64,000 nt of DNA from CBDBCU01 sp965242615 (GCA_965242615.1 CBDESR010000004.1:372001-436000), one strand, 5' to 3'; counted from the stretch's first letter, positions 42,680 through 51,359 are shown. The notes: a model not told the origin generated them from the letters alone. Made by a program: numbers and translations.

Positions 42680-42769
42680 GCGGTGGCACTGCACCGCCCG
42701 GAAGCCGGGTATTTCAATTTGGGCGAGGGGGACATTGCGCGGTTGGAGGGGGAGGAGGGTGGGGGCTAA
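42680..42769 (+). pseudogene. Remnant of a metH 3-prime end
   Basis: Twenty-nine codons and a stop read AVALHRPEAGYFNLGEGDIARLEGEEGGG, clearly related to the MetH ending at 54057 (LVFHHPEAKYFNLSEGDIARLEQEVASG). The strand and location are unrelated to the complete gene. Nothing upstream continues the similarity. A GTGGGGGC/GCCCCCAC hairpin (42759-42779) overlaps its stop codon. Confidence 0.65.
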
Positions 42770-42779
42770 ACGCCCCCAC
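42759..42779. terminator. Hairpin at the metH remnant end
   Basis: GTGGGGGC and GCCCCCAC with a short loop. No T-tract; may serve the convergent gene ending at 42782 or the former metH copy. Confidence 0.4.
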
Positions 42780-42781
42780 AG

Positions 42782-43423
42782 TCATTCCCGCAACTGCGGC
42801 GGCACCTCTGGGGCCTTTCGGGAGCGCATTGCTTCCTCTTTCTCCCGCTCCCACTCAGCCAAGAGCGCCTGCCGTTTGGCCTCAATATGGGCTAACTGCT
42901 GACGGCGCACTTCCTCTACATAGGTCAACCAAGCACGACCGTATTCTTGACGGCATTCTTGCAGGACACTCCGGCCAAAGGAACCGTGACGCACAAGCTG
43001 CTCATCGTACTGAGCGATAATCCATTCCTCGTTTTCGTCGTTCCGTTCGTGCCAGCCTTTCGTCCCGGATTTCCGAGGTTCGTATTCTACCAACTGAAAC
43101 AGATCACCATCTACGCTTTCGAGGCGTCCATGCCTCGCCCAAAAATCAGCCCAATCGTCCGGGGAGACTTTAGACACCCACGCCGCCGCATCGTCCAAAG
43201 CGTAGCCTACCCAATCGGGTTCAACCAGCAACTCCCCCTCCTCACTAAAAAACCTCAAGACCCGCTCCACCGTCCCGTCGCTGCGTACCCGCTCCACGGC
43301 CAAGGCGTGGTTATCAGCCAACTTGGTCAGGGCCTCCCGGCAAACTTGGGAAATGTTGACTTGGGGCTGCAAGGTTTTGACCCGGTTCAGCAGGTCGTTG
43401 GGGACGTTGATGCCAATTCGCAC
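42782..43423 (-). CDS. Ribbon-helix-helix autoregulator-like protein
   Basis: 213 residues from the GTG at 43423 (AGGAGG 7 bases upstream). The first 45 residues, RIGINVPNDLLNRVKTLQPQVNISQVCREAL, form an Arc/CopG-type ribbon-helix-helix DNA-binding motif. The rest is acidic and W-rich (WVSKVSPDDWADFWARHGR), ending in a long Glu/Arg coiled coil. No family is recognised for the body. A 13-bp perfect palindrome covers its minus-10 region (43439-43480), so autorepression is likely. It may be an antitoxin without an evident adjacent toxin. Confidence 0.7.
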   Translation of the reverse strand: MRIGINVPNDLLNRVKTLQPQVNISQVCREALTKLADNHALAVERVRSDGTVERVLRFFSEEGELLVEPDWVGYALDDAAAWVSKVSPDDWADFWARHGRLESVDGDLFQLVEYEPRKSGTKGWHERNDENEEWIIAQYDEQLVRHGSFGRSVLQECRQEYGRAWLTYVEEVRRQQLAHIEAKRQALLAEWEREKEEAMRSRKAPEVPPQLRE

Positions 43424-43438
43424 AGTTAAACCTCCTGC

Positions 43439-43480
43439 GTATTTCGTATGCTTATTATTAACATACAGCATACGAAATAC
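43439..43480. promoter_or_regulatory. Operator palindrome overlapping the promoter of the RHH gene
   Basis: GTATTTCGTATGC (43439-43451) and its exact complement GCATACGAAATAC (43468-43480), 16-base spacer. The minus-10 TATGTT lies between the arms and the minus-35 TTGACA just outside. Confidence 0.75.
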
Positions 43481-43488
43481 CTTGTCAA
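43460..43488 (-). promoter_or_regulatory. Sigma-70 promoter of the RHH gene
   Basis: Minus strand: TTGACA (43483-43488), 17 bp, TATGTT (43460-43465). Confidence 0.65.
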
Positions 43489-43530
43489 GCACCGCCCGGG
43501 ATGAGTTTTGGAATTGGCGGCATCAGGGGG

Positions 43531-43559
43531 TTGACAAGGTGTAATTGTAGTATTATGAT
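43531..43559 (+). promoter_or_regulatory. Sigma-70 promoter of the 43605 gene
   Basis: TTGACA (43531-43536), 17 bp, TATGAT (43554-43559). Confidence 0.6.
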
Positions 43560-43604
43560 AATTTTGTAAGTCAGTAATCAACATACACACGAGGAGGTAA
43601 TCCA

Positions 43605-44006
43605 ATGACTGACGATGTAAGCGGGCCGGGAGAACGGGTAATCCGGGGCGTGGGCGAAGTAGGCCGGGGGCTGGGCGAAATGGCCGGGGGCGTCCGGGAT
43701 GCGGCCGTGGCCGGGGCGGAAACTGCGAAAGAAACCCTCAAGAGCCGTCTGCCCAATGACCGCCAGACCCGGGACAACGTGGTGATGGTGCGGGTGGACA
43801 AGGAAAGCCTGGACCGGATGGACGAACTGGTGGAAGCCAGCATTGCCACCAGCCGCTCTGACGCGGCCAACTACCTTATCACCGCGGGCATCAAAGCCCG
43901 GCAAGGCCACTTCGACGCCATTTCCACCAAACTGGAGGAAATCAGGAAAGCCAAGGCCGACCTGCGGGACATCCTGGAACAGGAGGGGGCGCAGCCGCAG
44001 GAGTAG
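43605..44006 (+). CDS. Ribbon-helix-helix-like small protein
   Basis: 133 residues. A Gly/Ala-rich first 45 residues (RGVGEVGRGLGEMAGGVRDA) are followed by a RHH-like segment DNVVMVRVDKESLDRMDELVEASIATSRSDAANYLITAGI and a C-terminal coiled coil (LEEIRKAKADLRDILEQE). DNA or protein binding is likely; function is unknown. Excellent ribosome-binding site GAGGAGG. It is followed after 55 bases by the zinc-ribbon protein gene and shares its promoter. Confidence 0.65.
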   Translation: MTDDVSGPGERVIRGVGEVGRGLGEMAGGVRDAAVAGAETAKETLKSRLPNDRQTRDNVVMVRVDKESLDRMDELVEASIATSRSDAANYLITAGIKARQGHFDAISTKLEEIRKAKADLRDILEQEGAQPQE

Positions 44007-44061
44007 GCTGCTTCCCGGATTAGCCATCCCTCAAAACATCCATAAGGAGCGTGCGATTGCG

Positions 44062-45321
44062 ATGTGGTATGTAACTGCTGACCAAGAACTGACCTGCGAC
44101 GGGTGCGGACACCAAATCCCGACCGGGGAAACCTGCCTCTCTGATTTGCCGGAGCAGTTGCCCAAGAAAATCACCCGGAGCGAGTACCGGCATTTCCACT
44201 TGGCTTGCCCGGAGTGCAACCCGCTGCCCGGGGAACGGGTTTTCGTTGGTCAGCCTTTCCAATCGCTGACTAGGCTCAGCCAGCCGGAGTTGGTGGAAAC
44301 CCCCAAGTCTTGCTACCAAGCATTCGCTTCGCAACTGGTTGCGGAGCGGGCCAAATCGGAAATGGCCTGCCTGGACTGCGGCCACTTGATTTTGGAGGGA
44401 GAGGAGGTCGCCCAAGACTTCTTTTTTGTTCGGGATAGCGGCCACTGGGGCAAGGATGCCCTGAACGTCGAGCAAGGGCCGGCTGCCTTGCTGTCGGCTT
44501 TGGCAAAGAGCAAGCCGGTCAAGCCCGCGTCTTTTGCCAGATTCAGTAAAAAGTTTCGGGGAGCCGGCTTGGGCAATGGCCGGGGTTTCCGTACTTGGCA
44601 AGGAGCCATAGAGCTCTATAAAACCAGTGTCCCCAAGCAAGTACGGAACTTGGGAGATGACGCGGTAGCTCAGTTCCTCAAAGGCAAACAGGCCAGCCAT
44701 ATCGAGTCTGTTGCAAATGCTCCCGGAAAGGCTATGAACCCTCGCAACATCATTTTGGAACCGGCCAAGCGCAACATCAGGCGTGGCTCCCGCAATATGA
44801 CCCGGCTGGAGTTGGTAGGCGTCAAGGCATTAAATGCAGCGGACACCGTTAAGATAGTCGGAGCCGCTGCTGCCCGGAACGCCGGCAAGGGCGCTATGTG
44901 GACGGTATTGCTGGAGTTCCCGGTCAGCTTGGCAGAGAACGGCATTTGCGTGTTCCGCGGCAAGAAAACCCGCAAGGCGGCGGCAAAGGATACCGGTAAG
45001 GATTTGGCAACGGCCGGGGCAGCCGGCGGGGTAATAGCGGCCGGTTACACCGTAGCCATTGCAATGGGAGCCGGGCCGGCTTTGACCGTAGCAGCCCCTG
45101 TCTTAGTGCCGGTTGGCGTTGGCATATTCGCTATTTCCAGCGGCTCACGAATATGGCGGGCTTGGAAAGATGGCTTGACCAAGGTGGAAATGAATTTCCA
45201 CGCCAACTGCCCGGATTGCGAAACTGAAACCGGCTGCTATGCTTCCTTTGCCGATTGGGTCAGTTCTTACCCGGTAGCGGAAACTTCGTCAGAGGAGTCT
45301 GAGGAAAGGAAAGCCGCCTAA
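44062..45321 (+). CDS. Zinc-ribbon and membrane-segment protein of unknown function
   Basis: 419 residues. Two N-terminal Cys clusters (CDGCGHQIPTGETC with HLACPEC, then CLDCGHLILEGEE) and a C-terminal one (CPDCETETGC) suggest zinc ribbons. Residues about 205-265 carry a His/Asn/Glu-rich stretch (GKQASHIESV, NPRNIILEPAKRN, RGSRNMTRLELVG) that could be a degenerate HNH-like core. A Gly/Ala hydrophobic region near 325-375 (AGAAGGVIAAGYTVAIAMGAG, VAAPVLVPVGVGIFAIS) looks like two glycine-zipper membrane segments. The mixture of zinc, nuclease-like and membrane parts would fit an effector, but nothing proves it. Confidence 0.6.
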   Translation: MWYVTADQELTCDGCGHQIPTGETCLSDLPEQLPKKITRSEYRHFHLACPECNPLPGERVFVGQPFQSLTRLSQPELVETPKSCYQAFASQLVAERAKSEMACLDCGHLILEGEEVAQDFFFVRDSGHWGKDALNVEQGPAALLSALAKSKPVKPASFARFSKKFRGAGLGNGRGFRTWQGAIELYKTSVPKQVRNLGDDAVAQFLKGKQASHIESVANAPGKAMNPRNIILEPAKRNIRRGSRNMTRLELVGVKALNAADTVKIVGAAAARNAGKGAMWTVLLEFPVSLAENGICVFRGKKTRKAAAKDTGKDLATAGAAGGVIAAGYTVAIAMGAGPALTVAAPVLVPVGVGIFAISSGSRIWRAWKDGLTKVEMNFHANCPDCETETGCYASFADWVSSYPVAETSSEESEERKAA

Positions 45322-45357
45322 CCCAACAATCCCGCCTCCAAATCCCCCCTACCCGCC

Positions 45358-45397
45358 GGCGTCCGGCAGTGCTACAATTGTGGCGTTGCCGGATGCC
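45358..45397. promoter_or_regulatory. Operator-like palindrome over TGCTACAAT
   Basis: Arms GGCGTCCGGCA (45358-45368) and TGCCGGATGCC (45387-45397), one mismatch in 11, enclosing the extended minus-10 TGCTACAAT at 45370-45378. Confidence 0.45.
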
Positions 45398-45440
45398 AAT
45401 TTTTTGCTGCCCCGCTACTGCTGCGGGGCTTGGGTGTTTA

Positions 45441-46112
45441 ATGCGCGTTGTGATGATTCACGCCTTGGCCGAGTCCGTTCCGCCGGTGCGGGTGGCTTTC
45501 CGGGAGGAGTTTCCCGAAGCCGAAGTAGTCAACCTGCTGGATGAGGGGCTGTTTATTGACTTTGCCGGGCAGATTACGCCCCAACTGCGGCGGCGGATGA
45601 GCCAGCTGATCTGCTACTGCGCCGAGTATGGGGCTGACGCCATCGGCTTGGCTTGCTCCGTGTTCGCCCCGGTGGTGGAAACGGCTAAAGACCTGGTGGA
45701 CATTCCGGTGGTTTCCTCCTACAGCCCGGTGATGGCGGAAGCGTTGCAAGCGGGGCGGCGCATCGGCATTATCGCCTCGGTGCCGGCTACGCTGCGGGAT
45801 TCCGATTACTACCTGCGCCGCACGGCGGCCGAGTTGGGCAAGGCGGTGGAAACGGAGCAGTGTCTGGCCGAGGAGCTGATACCGTTGCTGCGGATGGATG
45901 GGGAAGCGGCTTTTGAGGCCCGGCTCGAGGAACTGGTCAATAATCTGGCCGGCGGCGTGGACGCGGTGCTGTTGGGGCAATTCTCGATGGCTACCGCCCT
46001 GGGCCGCTTGCAAGCCAGCTGCCCGGCGCCGGTATTGTCCGGGCCGCACAGCAGCGCGCGCAAGCTGAAAGAACTGCTGACGGCGCCGGAGTGGCCGGGG
46101 CTGAACGATTAG
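45441..46112 (+). CDS. Aspartate/glutamate/hydantoin racemase family protein
   Basis: 223 residues. The two-domain Asp/Glu racemase fold is suggested by the paired nucleotide-like strands and Cys positions: the first catalytic-type Cys in IGLACSVFAP (near 78), while the second expected Cys is replaced in LLGQFSMATAL. The missing second Cys argues for a decarboxylase- or isomerase-like relative, or loss of racemase activity. ATG at 45441 lacks a clear ribosome-binding site. It lies upstream of tandem CoA-transferase genes with an 85-base gap. Confidence 0.7.
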   Translation: MRVVMIHALAESVPPVRVAFREEFPEAEVVNLLDEGLFIDFAGQITPQLRRRMSQLICYCAEYGADAIGLACSVFAPVVETAKDLVDIPVVSSYSPVMAEALQAGRRIGIIASVPATLRDSDYYLRRTAAELGKAVETEQCLAEELIPLLRMDGEAAFEARLEELVNNLAGGVDAVLLGQFSMATALGRLQASCPAPVLSGPHSSARKLKELLTAPEWPGLND

Positions 46113-46197
46113 CCGCCACCGCCGCGCCCTTGCTTTTCCTACCGCCCAATGCCACAATACAGCCCGAACTTTCCCGCCTTTTTCAGGAGATGCCTTA

Positions 46198-47397
46198 ATG
46201 CCCGGACTGCTGGAAGGGGTTAAAGTCCTCGACTTGACCCACTATTTTGCCGGCCCCTACTGCACCAAGCTGCTGGCTACTTTGGGGGCGGAAGTGGTCA
46301 AGGTGGAGCCTCCCGGCCTGGGCGACCCGCTGCGGCATTTCCCGCCCTTTGCCAATCCCCGGCAGCCGGCGGAAAGCGGCGCCTGGTTCCTCTACCTCAA
46401 CACTTCCAAGAAAAGCCTTACCCTGAACCTGAAATCGAGTAAGGGGCGGGAATTGCTGCGGCAGCTGACCCGGGACGCCGATATTCTGGTGGAAAACTTT
46501 GCCCCCGGCGTAATGGCCCGGCTGGGCTTGGATTACCCCACGCTCCAAGCCGAAAATCCGGCCTTGGTGATGACTTCCATCTCCAACTACGGGCAGACCG
46601 GGCCGTATCGGGATTGGAAGGCATCGGAAATCAACCTTTACGCCGCCGGCGGGCTGATGAACATTACCGGGGAGCCGGAGGAGCCGCCGCTGAAAGAGGG
46701 CGCGCCACTGGCCCAACTGGGCGCCGGCCAGAACGCCTTTGTCGCCACCATGACCGCCCTGCTTTACGCCGAGGATAGCGGCCAGGGTCAGCACATTGAC
46801 CTGTCCATTGCCGAATACGCTACCAATGTGCTGGAAAATGCCTTGATGCAATACAGCTACTCCGGGCGGGAGTTCACCCGGGTGGGCAATCGGGGTTACG
46901 GTCGCGCCGCCTGGGGCATCTATCCCTGTCAGGACGGGTTTGTGGGAATTATCGCCGGGCCGGATACCAACTGGCCGGAAGTGGCGAACATTATGGAGAC
47001 CCCGGAACTGGCTGACCCGCGCTTTGCCTCCCGCCAAGGGCGTCTGCTGAACGCCGACGAAGTGGAGGCCCTGATGCTGCCCTGGCTGCTGGAACACGAT
47101 AAGGTGGACATTTTCAAGGCGGGGCAGGAACACGGCCTCGGCTTTTCCTTTGTGGCCGGGATGCAGGATATTCTGGAAATGGAGCAGTTGACCGCCCGGG
47201 ATTACTTTGTGGAGCTGGAACATCCGGTAGCCGGAACCTTTAAGTATCCCGGCCCGCCAATCAGCCCCCACAGCGACATTGCCCCCTGGGTTTATCGCCG
47301 CGCCCCGCTGTTGGCGGAGCATTGCCTCGAAATTCTCGGCCGGTTGGGCTATTCCGCTCAGGGTGTGGAACAACTGCACGCCGAAGGAGTCATTTAG
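46198..47397 (+). CDS. Class III CoA-transferase (CaiB/BaiF family)
   Basis: 399 residues. N-terminus GVKVLDLTHYFAGPYCTKLLATLGAEVVKVE is the family CoA-binding opening; the nucleophile Asp is at 201 in GQGQHIDLSI. Such enzymes move CoA between organic acids via an aspartyl-CoA thioester anhydride. It is followed without gap by a second family member starting right after its stop codon, so the two may form a heteromer or serve successive acids. Substrates unknown. Confidence 0.9.
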   Translation: MPGLLEGVKVLDLTHYFAGPYCTKLLATLGAEVVKVEPPGLGDPLRHFPPFANPRQPAESGAWFLYLNTSKKSLTLNLKSSKGRELLRQLTRDADILVENFAPGVMARLGLDYPTLQAENPALVMTSISNYGQTGPYRDWKASEINLYAAGGLMNITGEPEEPPLKEGAPLAQLGAGQNAFVATMTALLYAEDSGQGQHIDLSIAEYATNVLENALMQYSYSGREFTRVGNRGYGRAAWGIYPCQDGFVGIIAGPDTNWPEVANIMETPELADPRFASRQGRLLNADEVEALMLPWLLEHDKVDIFKAGQEHGLGFSFVAGMQDILEMEQLTARDYFVELEHPVAGTFKYPGPPISPHSDIAPWVYRRAPLLAEHCLEILGRLGYSAQGVEQLHAEGVI

Positions 47398-48672
47398 TTG
47401 AACCCGCCGCAGCCGCTGCAAAACTTTCGGATCCTCGACCTTTCCCGCATCTGGGCCGGCCCTTACTGCACCAAGCTGCTGGCCGATATGGGGGCGGAAG
47501 TCATCAAACTGGAATCCCTGCGGGTCTATGATTCCCACCGCGGCCCGGTCAGCCCGGAACCGGGCATTGCCGCCTATCCCGATTCCGACCCCGGGCCGGA
47601 GCCGTGGAATCGCAACGGCTGGTTCAACTGCCTGCACCTGAGCAAGTACGGCATTACCCTGGAGCTGACCACTGAACCGGGGCGGCGGGTTTTTGAGGAA
47701 CTGGTGTCCATCTCCGACGCCTTGATTGAAAATTTCCGGCAGGGCAGTCTGGCTCGGTTGGGCTACGACTACGAAACCTTGCGGCAAATCCGCCCGGATT
47801 TGATTTACGCCTCGATGCCGGCCTTTGGCAACAGCGGGCCGTGGCAGAGCTATGTAGCCTATGGCATTGGGCAGGAACAGCTTTCCGGGATGGCGCACAT
47901 TACCGGCTACCGCAACGATGGGCCGATGAAATCCGGCATCAATCACGGCGACCCCATTACTGGCTCCCACGCCGCCGGCGTCTTGCTGGCGGCCTTGCGC
48001 TATCGCCGCCGCACCGGCAAGGGAATGTTCATTGATGTATCCCAGCAGGAATCCGCCGTAGCCCTGATTGGCGGGGAAACCTTGGCTTACCAGATGACCG
48101 GGCAGGAGCCGGAGCGCATCGGCAATCATTCCCATTGGCACGCCCCCCATAACGCCTACCCCTGCGCCGGCGTCGACCGCTGGGTTACTATTGCCGTTAC
48201 TAGCGATGAGCAGTGGCGGCGGTTGGCTGACGTTATCGGCCGGCCGGAACTGGCCGCTGCGCCCCAATACGCCACGGCGGCGGCCCGCCGGCAAAACCAG
48301 TCGGAACTGGACAAAATTATCGGCGATTGGGCGGCAAATCGGGATCTGGGGGACATTACCCGGCAGTTGCAGGAGCAGGGCATCCCGGCGGCCCCGGTGC
48401 TGCGCGGGCCGGACTTGCTGGAAAATGAACACTACGCCGACCGGGGGACTTTCAACTATGTGGATCATCCCCAAGCCGGCCCCAAGTGGTATCAGGGCTT
48501 TGCCTGGCGGATGTCGGAAACGCCGGGGCAAGTCCACTGGCCGGCGCCTACTTTGGGGCAGCACAACCGGCAAGTCTATGGGGAGCTGCTGGGCTTGACC
48601 GACGGAGAGATTGACGAACTGGAAGCCGGCGGGGTTATCGGGACGAAGCCTACCGGGTCGCGGATTATTTGA
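47398..48672 (+). CDS. Class III CoA-transferase (CaiB/BaiF family), second of tandem pair
   Basis: 424 residues, TTG start immediately after the TAG of the upstream gene. N-terminus FRILDLSRIWAGPYCTKLLADMGAEVIKLE; nucleophile Asp213 in GKGMFIDVSQ. Tandem CaiB-type genes are known for heteromeric benzylsuccinate (BbsEF) and malate (Smt) CoA-transferases, so a heteromer is plausible. The insert near 45-75 is longer than in its partner. Confidence 0.9.
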   Translation: MNPPQPLQNFRILDLSRIWAGPYCTKLLADMGAEVIKLESLRVYDSHRGPVSPEPGIAAYPDSDPGPEPWNRNGWFNCLHLSKYGITLELTTEPGRRVFEELVSISDALIENFRQGSLARLGYDYETLRQIRPDLIYASMPAFGNSGPWQSYVAYGIGQEQLSGMAHITGYRNDGPMKSGINHGDPITGSHAAGVLLAALRYRRRTGKGMFIDVSQQESAVALIGGETLAYQMTGQEPERIGNHSHWHAPHNAYPCAGVDRWVTIAVTSDEQWRRLADVIGRPELAAAPQYATAAARRQNQSELDKIIGDWAANRDLGDITRQLQEQGIPAAPVLRGPDLLENEHYADRGTFNYVDHPQAGPKWYQGFAWRMSETPGQVHWPAPTLGQHNRQVYGELLGLTDGEIDELEAGGVIGTKPTGSRII

Positions 48673-48743
48673 CATAGTCTCTGCCTACCCGCTACACTCC
48701 CCACCGAAGTGGAGACTCGGGTAACCTAACAGGAGGAAAAGTA

Positions 48744-50543
48744 ATGAAAGTTGACAACCTGAATCTGCAAACCTTGTTCGGGAAGCAGACCCGCTACGAG
48801 ATTCCGGCTTTTCAGCGGCCTTATATCTGGAACCGAACCAGGCAGTTGGAACCGCTGTGGGACGACGTGCGGAACACGGCGGAGCGTCATTTGGAAGCCT
48901 TGCAAGGCTCCATTGCACCGTCTCAAGTGCCGAACCACTTTCTCGGGGCCGTGGTACTCCAGCAACAGAGTACCATGACCGCCGACGGGCTTGACCGGCG
49001 GATTGTCGTGGACGGTCAACAGAGGTTGACCACCTTGCAATTGCTGGTCGACGCCGTTCAAGAAGTGCTTGAACGGCGCGGCCACGTTGGAGCGGGACGC
49101 CTTTCCCTGTTGGTGCTGAATGACGCGGTGTATTATCGCCAAGACCCAGACAACGCGTTCAAGGTCTGGCCGACGACCGGCGACCAAGATGCTTTTCGCC
49201 ACGCCATGCGGAATGACTTGACTGGCGACGAGTATGAGAACTCGCGCATTGTTAAGGCGCACGAGTATTTCAAGCTCCAAGTCCAACAGTGGATTGACGC
49301 ATACCCTGATGAGGATAGAAGCCGTGCGGTGGACGCCTTGGAAAGGGCGGTTGCTACCAAGTTGGAGATGGTCGTTATCGACTTGGAGACCACGGACGAC
49401 CCGCACATCATCTTTGAGACGCTGAACGCCCGGGGAACTCCGCTACTCCAGTCGGACTTGATTAAGAACATGGTGCTGTACGAGATTACCAAGGCCGGCA
49501 TCGCCAAAGATGCCGAAGCGGCTGCTCAACAGTACTGGGCCTTTGCCGATGACAACTGGTGGCGTAGCGAGACCGGTTCCGGCAGGAACGCCAGGCAACA
49601 TATTGAGGGTTGCCTTAACCACTGGCTTACGATGCGAACCCAATCGGAAGTTGCCCCCAGCAACTTGTTCTCCGAATTTCGCCGCTACGCCGCTGGCAAG
49701 TCGATCGCGTCGGTAGCGGAGGACATTGGCAAAATCGGTGGTATCTACCGCTCCCTCGAAGAAGCCGCCCAACCCGATCTGAAGACCTTTCTCTATCGCC
49801 GCGGGGTGATGCAGGCGGGTGTCTTGACACCGGTTTTGCTGTGGTTGCTTTCCTCTGAAGTGCCGCAAGGTCAGCTGCAAACCAGCCTTACGGTACTGGA
49901 AAGTTACCTTATACGGCGAATGGTTTGCCGTATGTCCACCCGGGGGTATGTCAACCTCTTTGTGCGTTTGGTGGGCGCGCTTGAAGAAGCGGGTTCGACC
50001 AACGCCGGCAAAACCATAGTCGAGTATCTCCAGAATCAAAGGGGGGATGCCGGCCAATGGCCGGAAGACTGGCAACTGGAGGCAGCTTTCGTCAGTTCTC
50101 CTATCTACGGGCTACTAACCCAGGGGCGTCTGCGGATTGTCCTTGAGGGTATCGAGGGCGAACTGCGGACGGGTAAATCGGAGAGTACCGAGGTGCCGCG
50201 CGGCTTAACGATTGAGCACATAATGCCCCAAAGTTGGCGGCAGCATTGGCCCTTGCCTACTGATGTGGGAGACGAGGTTGACGCAACTAATGCCCGCAAC
50301 CGAGTCATCCACTCCATAGGCAACCTTACTCTGGTGAACGACCGCCTTAACCCCAGCCTATCCAACGGACCGTGGTCGCAGAAGCAGGAAGGAATTAAGG
50401 ACCATAGCGTTCTGTTCCTGAACAAAGACCTGCTGGACGAAGTCCCGGAAGTGTGGGACGAAGCGGCGATTGCGGAACGGGCCAAGCGGCTTTGCCAAGT
50501 AGCGGCGAAAGTCTGGCCTTACGCCGACAAAATCAAGGCGTAA
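48744..50543 (+). CDS. GmrSD-like protein, DUF262 plus DUF1524 (type IV restriction)
   Basis: 599 residues. DUF262 motifs are YEIPAFQRPYIW (18-29) and IVVDGQQRLTTLQ (87-99), with the FETLNARGTPL segment of GmrS near 230. The C-terminal DUF1524 HNH motif is EHIMPQSW (near 492) followed by HSIGNLTLVNDRLNPSLSNGPW. The single-chain fusion matches BrxU/GmrSD-type enzymes that cut modified phage DNA with NTP. AGGAGG precedes the ATG. A hairpin-rich 70-base leader separates it from the CoA-transferase gene. Solitary, with no methylase nearby, as expected for type IV. Confidence 0.9.
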   Translation: MKVDNLNLQTLFGKQTRYEIPAFQRPYIWNRTRQLEPLWDDVRNTAERHLEALQGSIAPSQVPNHFLGAVVLQQQSTMTADGLDRRIVVDGQQRLTTLQLLVDAVQEVLERRGHVGAGRLSLLVLNDAVYYRQDPDNAFKVWPTTGDQDAFRHAMRNDLTGDEYENSRIVKAHEYFKLQVQQWIDAYPDEDRSRAVDALERAVATKLEMVVIDLETTDDPHIIFETLNARGTPLLQSDLIKNMVLYEITKAGIAKDAEAAAQQYWAFADDNWWRSETGSGRNARQHIEGCLNHWLTMRTQSEVAPSNLFSEFRRYAAGKSIASVAEDIGKIGGIYRSLEEAAQPDLKTFLYRRGVMQAGVLTPVLLWLLSSEVPQGQLQTSLTVLESYLIRRMVCRMSTRGYVNLFVRLVGALEEAGSTNAGKTIVEYLQNQRGDAGQWPEDWQLEAAFVSSPIYGLLTQGRLRIVLEGIEGELRTGKSESTEVPRGLTIEHIMPQSWRQHWPLPTDVGDEVDATNARNRVIHSIGNLTLVNDRLNPSLSNGPWSQKQEGIKDHSVLFLNKDLLDEVPEVWDEAAIAERAKRLCQVAAKVWPYADKIKA

Positions 50544-50574
50544 ATCGTCAAAATCTAATCTGGAGGAACCCGCT

Positions 50575-51336
50575 TTGCCTGAACCCGAAGCCCTTTACGA
50601 AATCAAGGACGGCATCGGTTACATTACGCTGAACCGGCCGGAAAAGCTGAACGCCATCGACCCCAATATGCGCCAGCTGCTCTGGGACGCCTTTCAGAAT
50701 GTCAAGAGCAACCCGGAAGTGCGCTGCGCTATCGTTACCGGCCGCGGCCGGGCCTTTTCCACCGGCCACGACCTGGTGGCCATGGCTAACGCCGCCAACG
50801 AAGGCCCCACCACCGGCGATCTCTATGTCGAGCAGTCCAAAATCTTTAAGCCCATCATCTCCGCCATCAACGGCATCTGCCTGGCCCAGGGCTGCGGCAT
50901 TGCTTTGGGCAGCGATCTCCGCATTGCCTCGACCGAAGCCCGGTTCGGCTGGCCGCAAGCCAAGCGGGGCATTTCGTCGGTCAGCGGGCCGGCTCTGCTG
51001 TCTCAAGTGGTGCCGCGCAACATTGCCTTTGAGTTCCTTTTTACCGGGGAGTTCGTGGACGCGGCGAAAGCCCGGGAGTTGATGCTGGTCAACTATGTGG
51101 TGGCGCCGGAGGAAGTGATGCCCCGGGCCGAGGCGATGGCCCGGCAGATAACCGCCAACGCCCCCTTGGCCTTGGCCGCCATTAAGGAAGCGTCCATCAA
51201 GGGTGCGGAAATGGGGTTAGAGGAACGAGTCGCCTTTGCCCAAAACAAGCGGGATGAAGTGCTGCAAACCGAGGACGCTCAAGAGGGCGTCCGGGCCTTT
51301 GCCGAAAAGCGGGCCCCGGTGTGGCGGGGGCGGTAG
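50575..51336 (+). CDS. Enoyl-CoA hydratase/isomerase family protein
   Basis: 253 residues, TTG start with GGAGG upstream. Crotonase motifs: AIVTGRGRAFSTGHDL (oxyanion-hole strand) and NGICLAQGCGIALGSDLRIAS, FGWPQAKRGI, then LVNYVVAPEEVMPRA. The typical catalytic Glu positions read as GISSVSG rather than GLxPExG, so the reaction may differ from hydration. It follows the GmrSD-like gene by 31 bases but is functionally closer to the CoA-transferases, implying that the defence gene is inserted in a CoA-ester cluster. Confidence 0.88.
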   Translation: MPEPEALYEIKDGIGYITLNRPEKLNAIDPNMRQLLWDAFQNVKSNPEVRCAIVTGRGRAFSTGHDLVAMANAANEGPTTGDLYVEQSKIFKPIISAINGICLAQGCGIALGSDLRIASTEARFGWPQAKRGISSVSGPALLSQVVPRNIAFEFLFTGEFVDAAKARELMLVNYVVAPEEVMPRAEAMARQITANAPLALAAIKEASIKGAEMGLEERVAFAQNKRDEVLQTEDAQEGVRAFAEKRAPVWRGR

Positions 51337-51359
51337 GCTGTCCCGGATACCTTTGCCTT

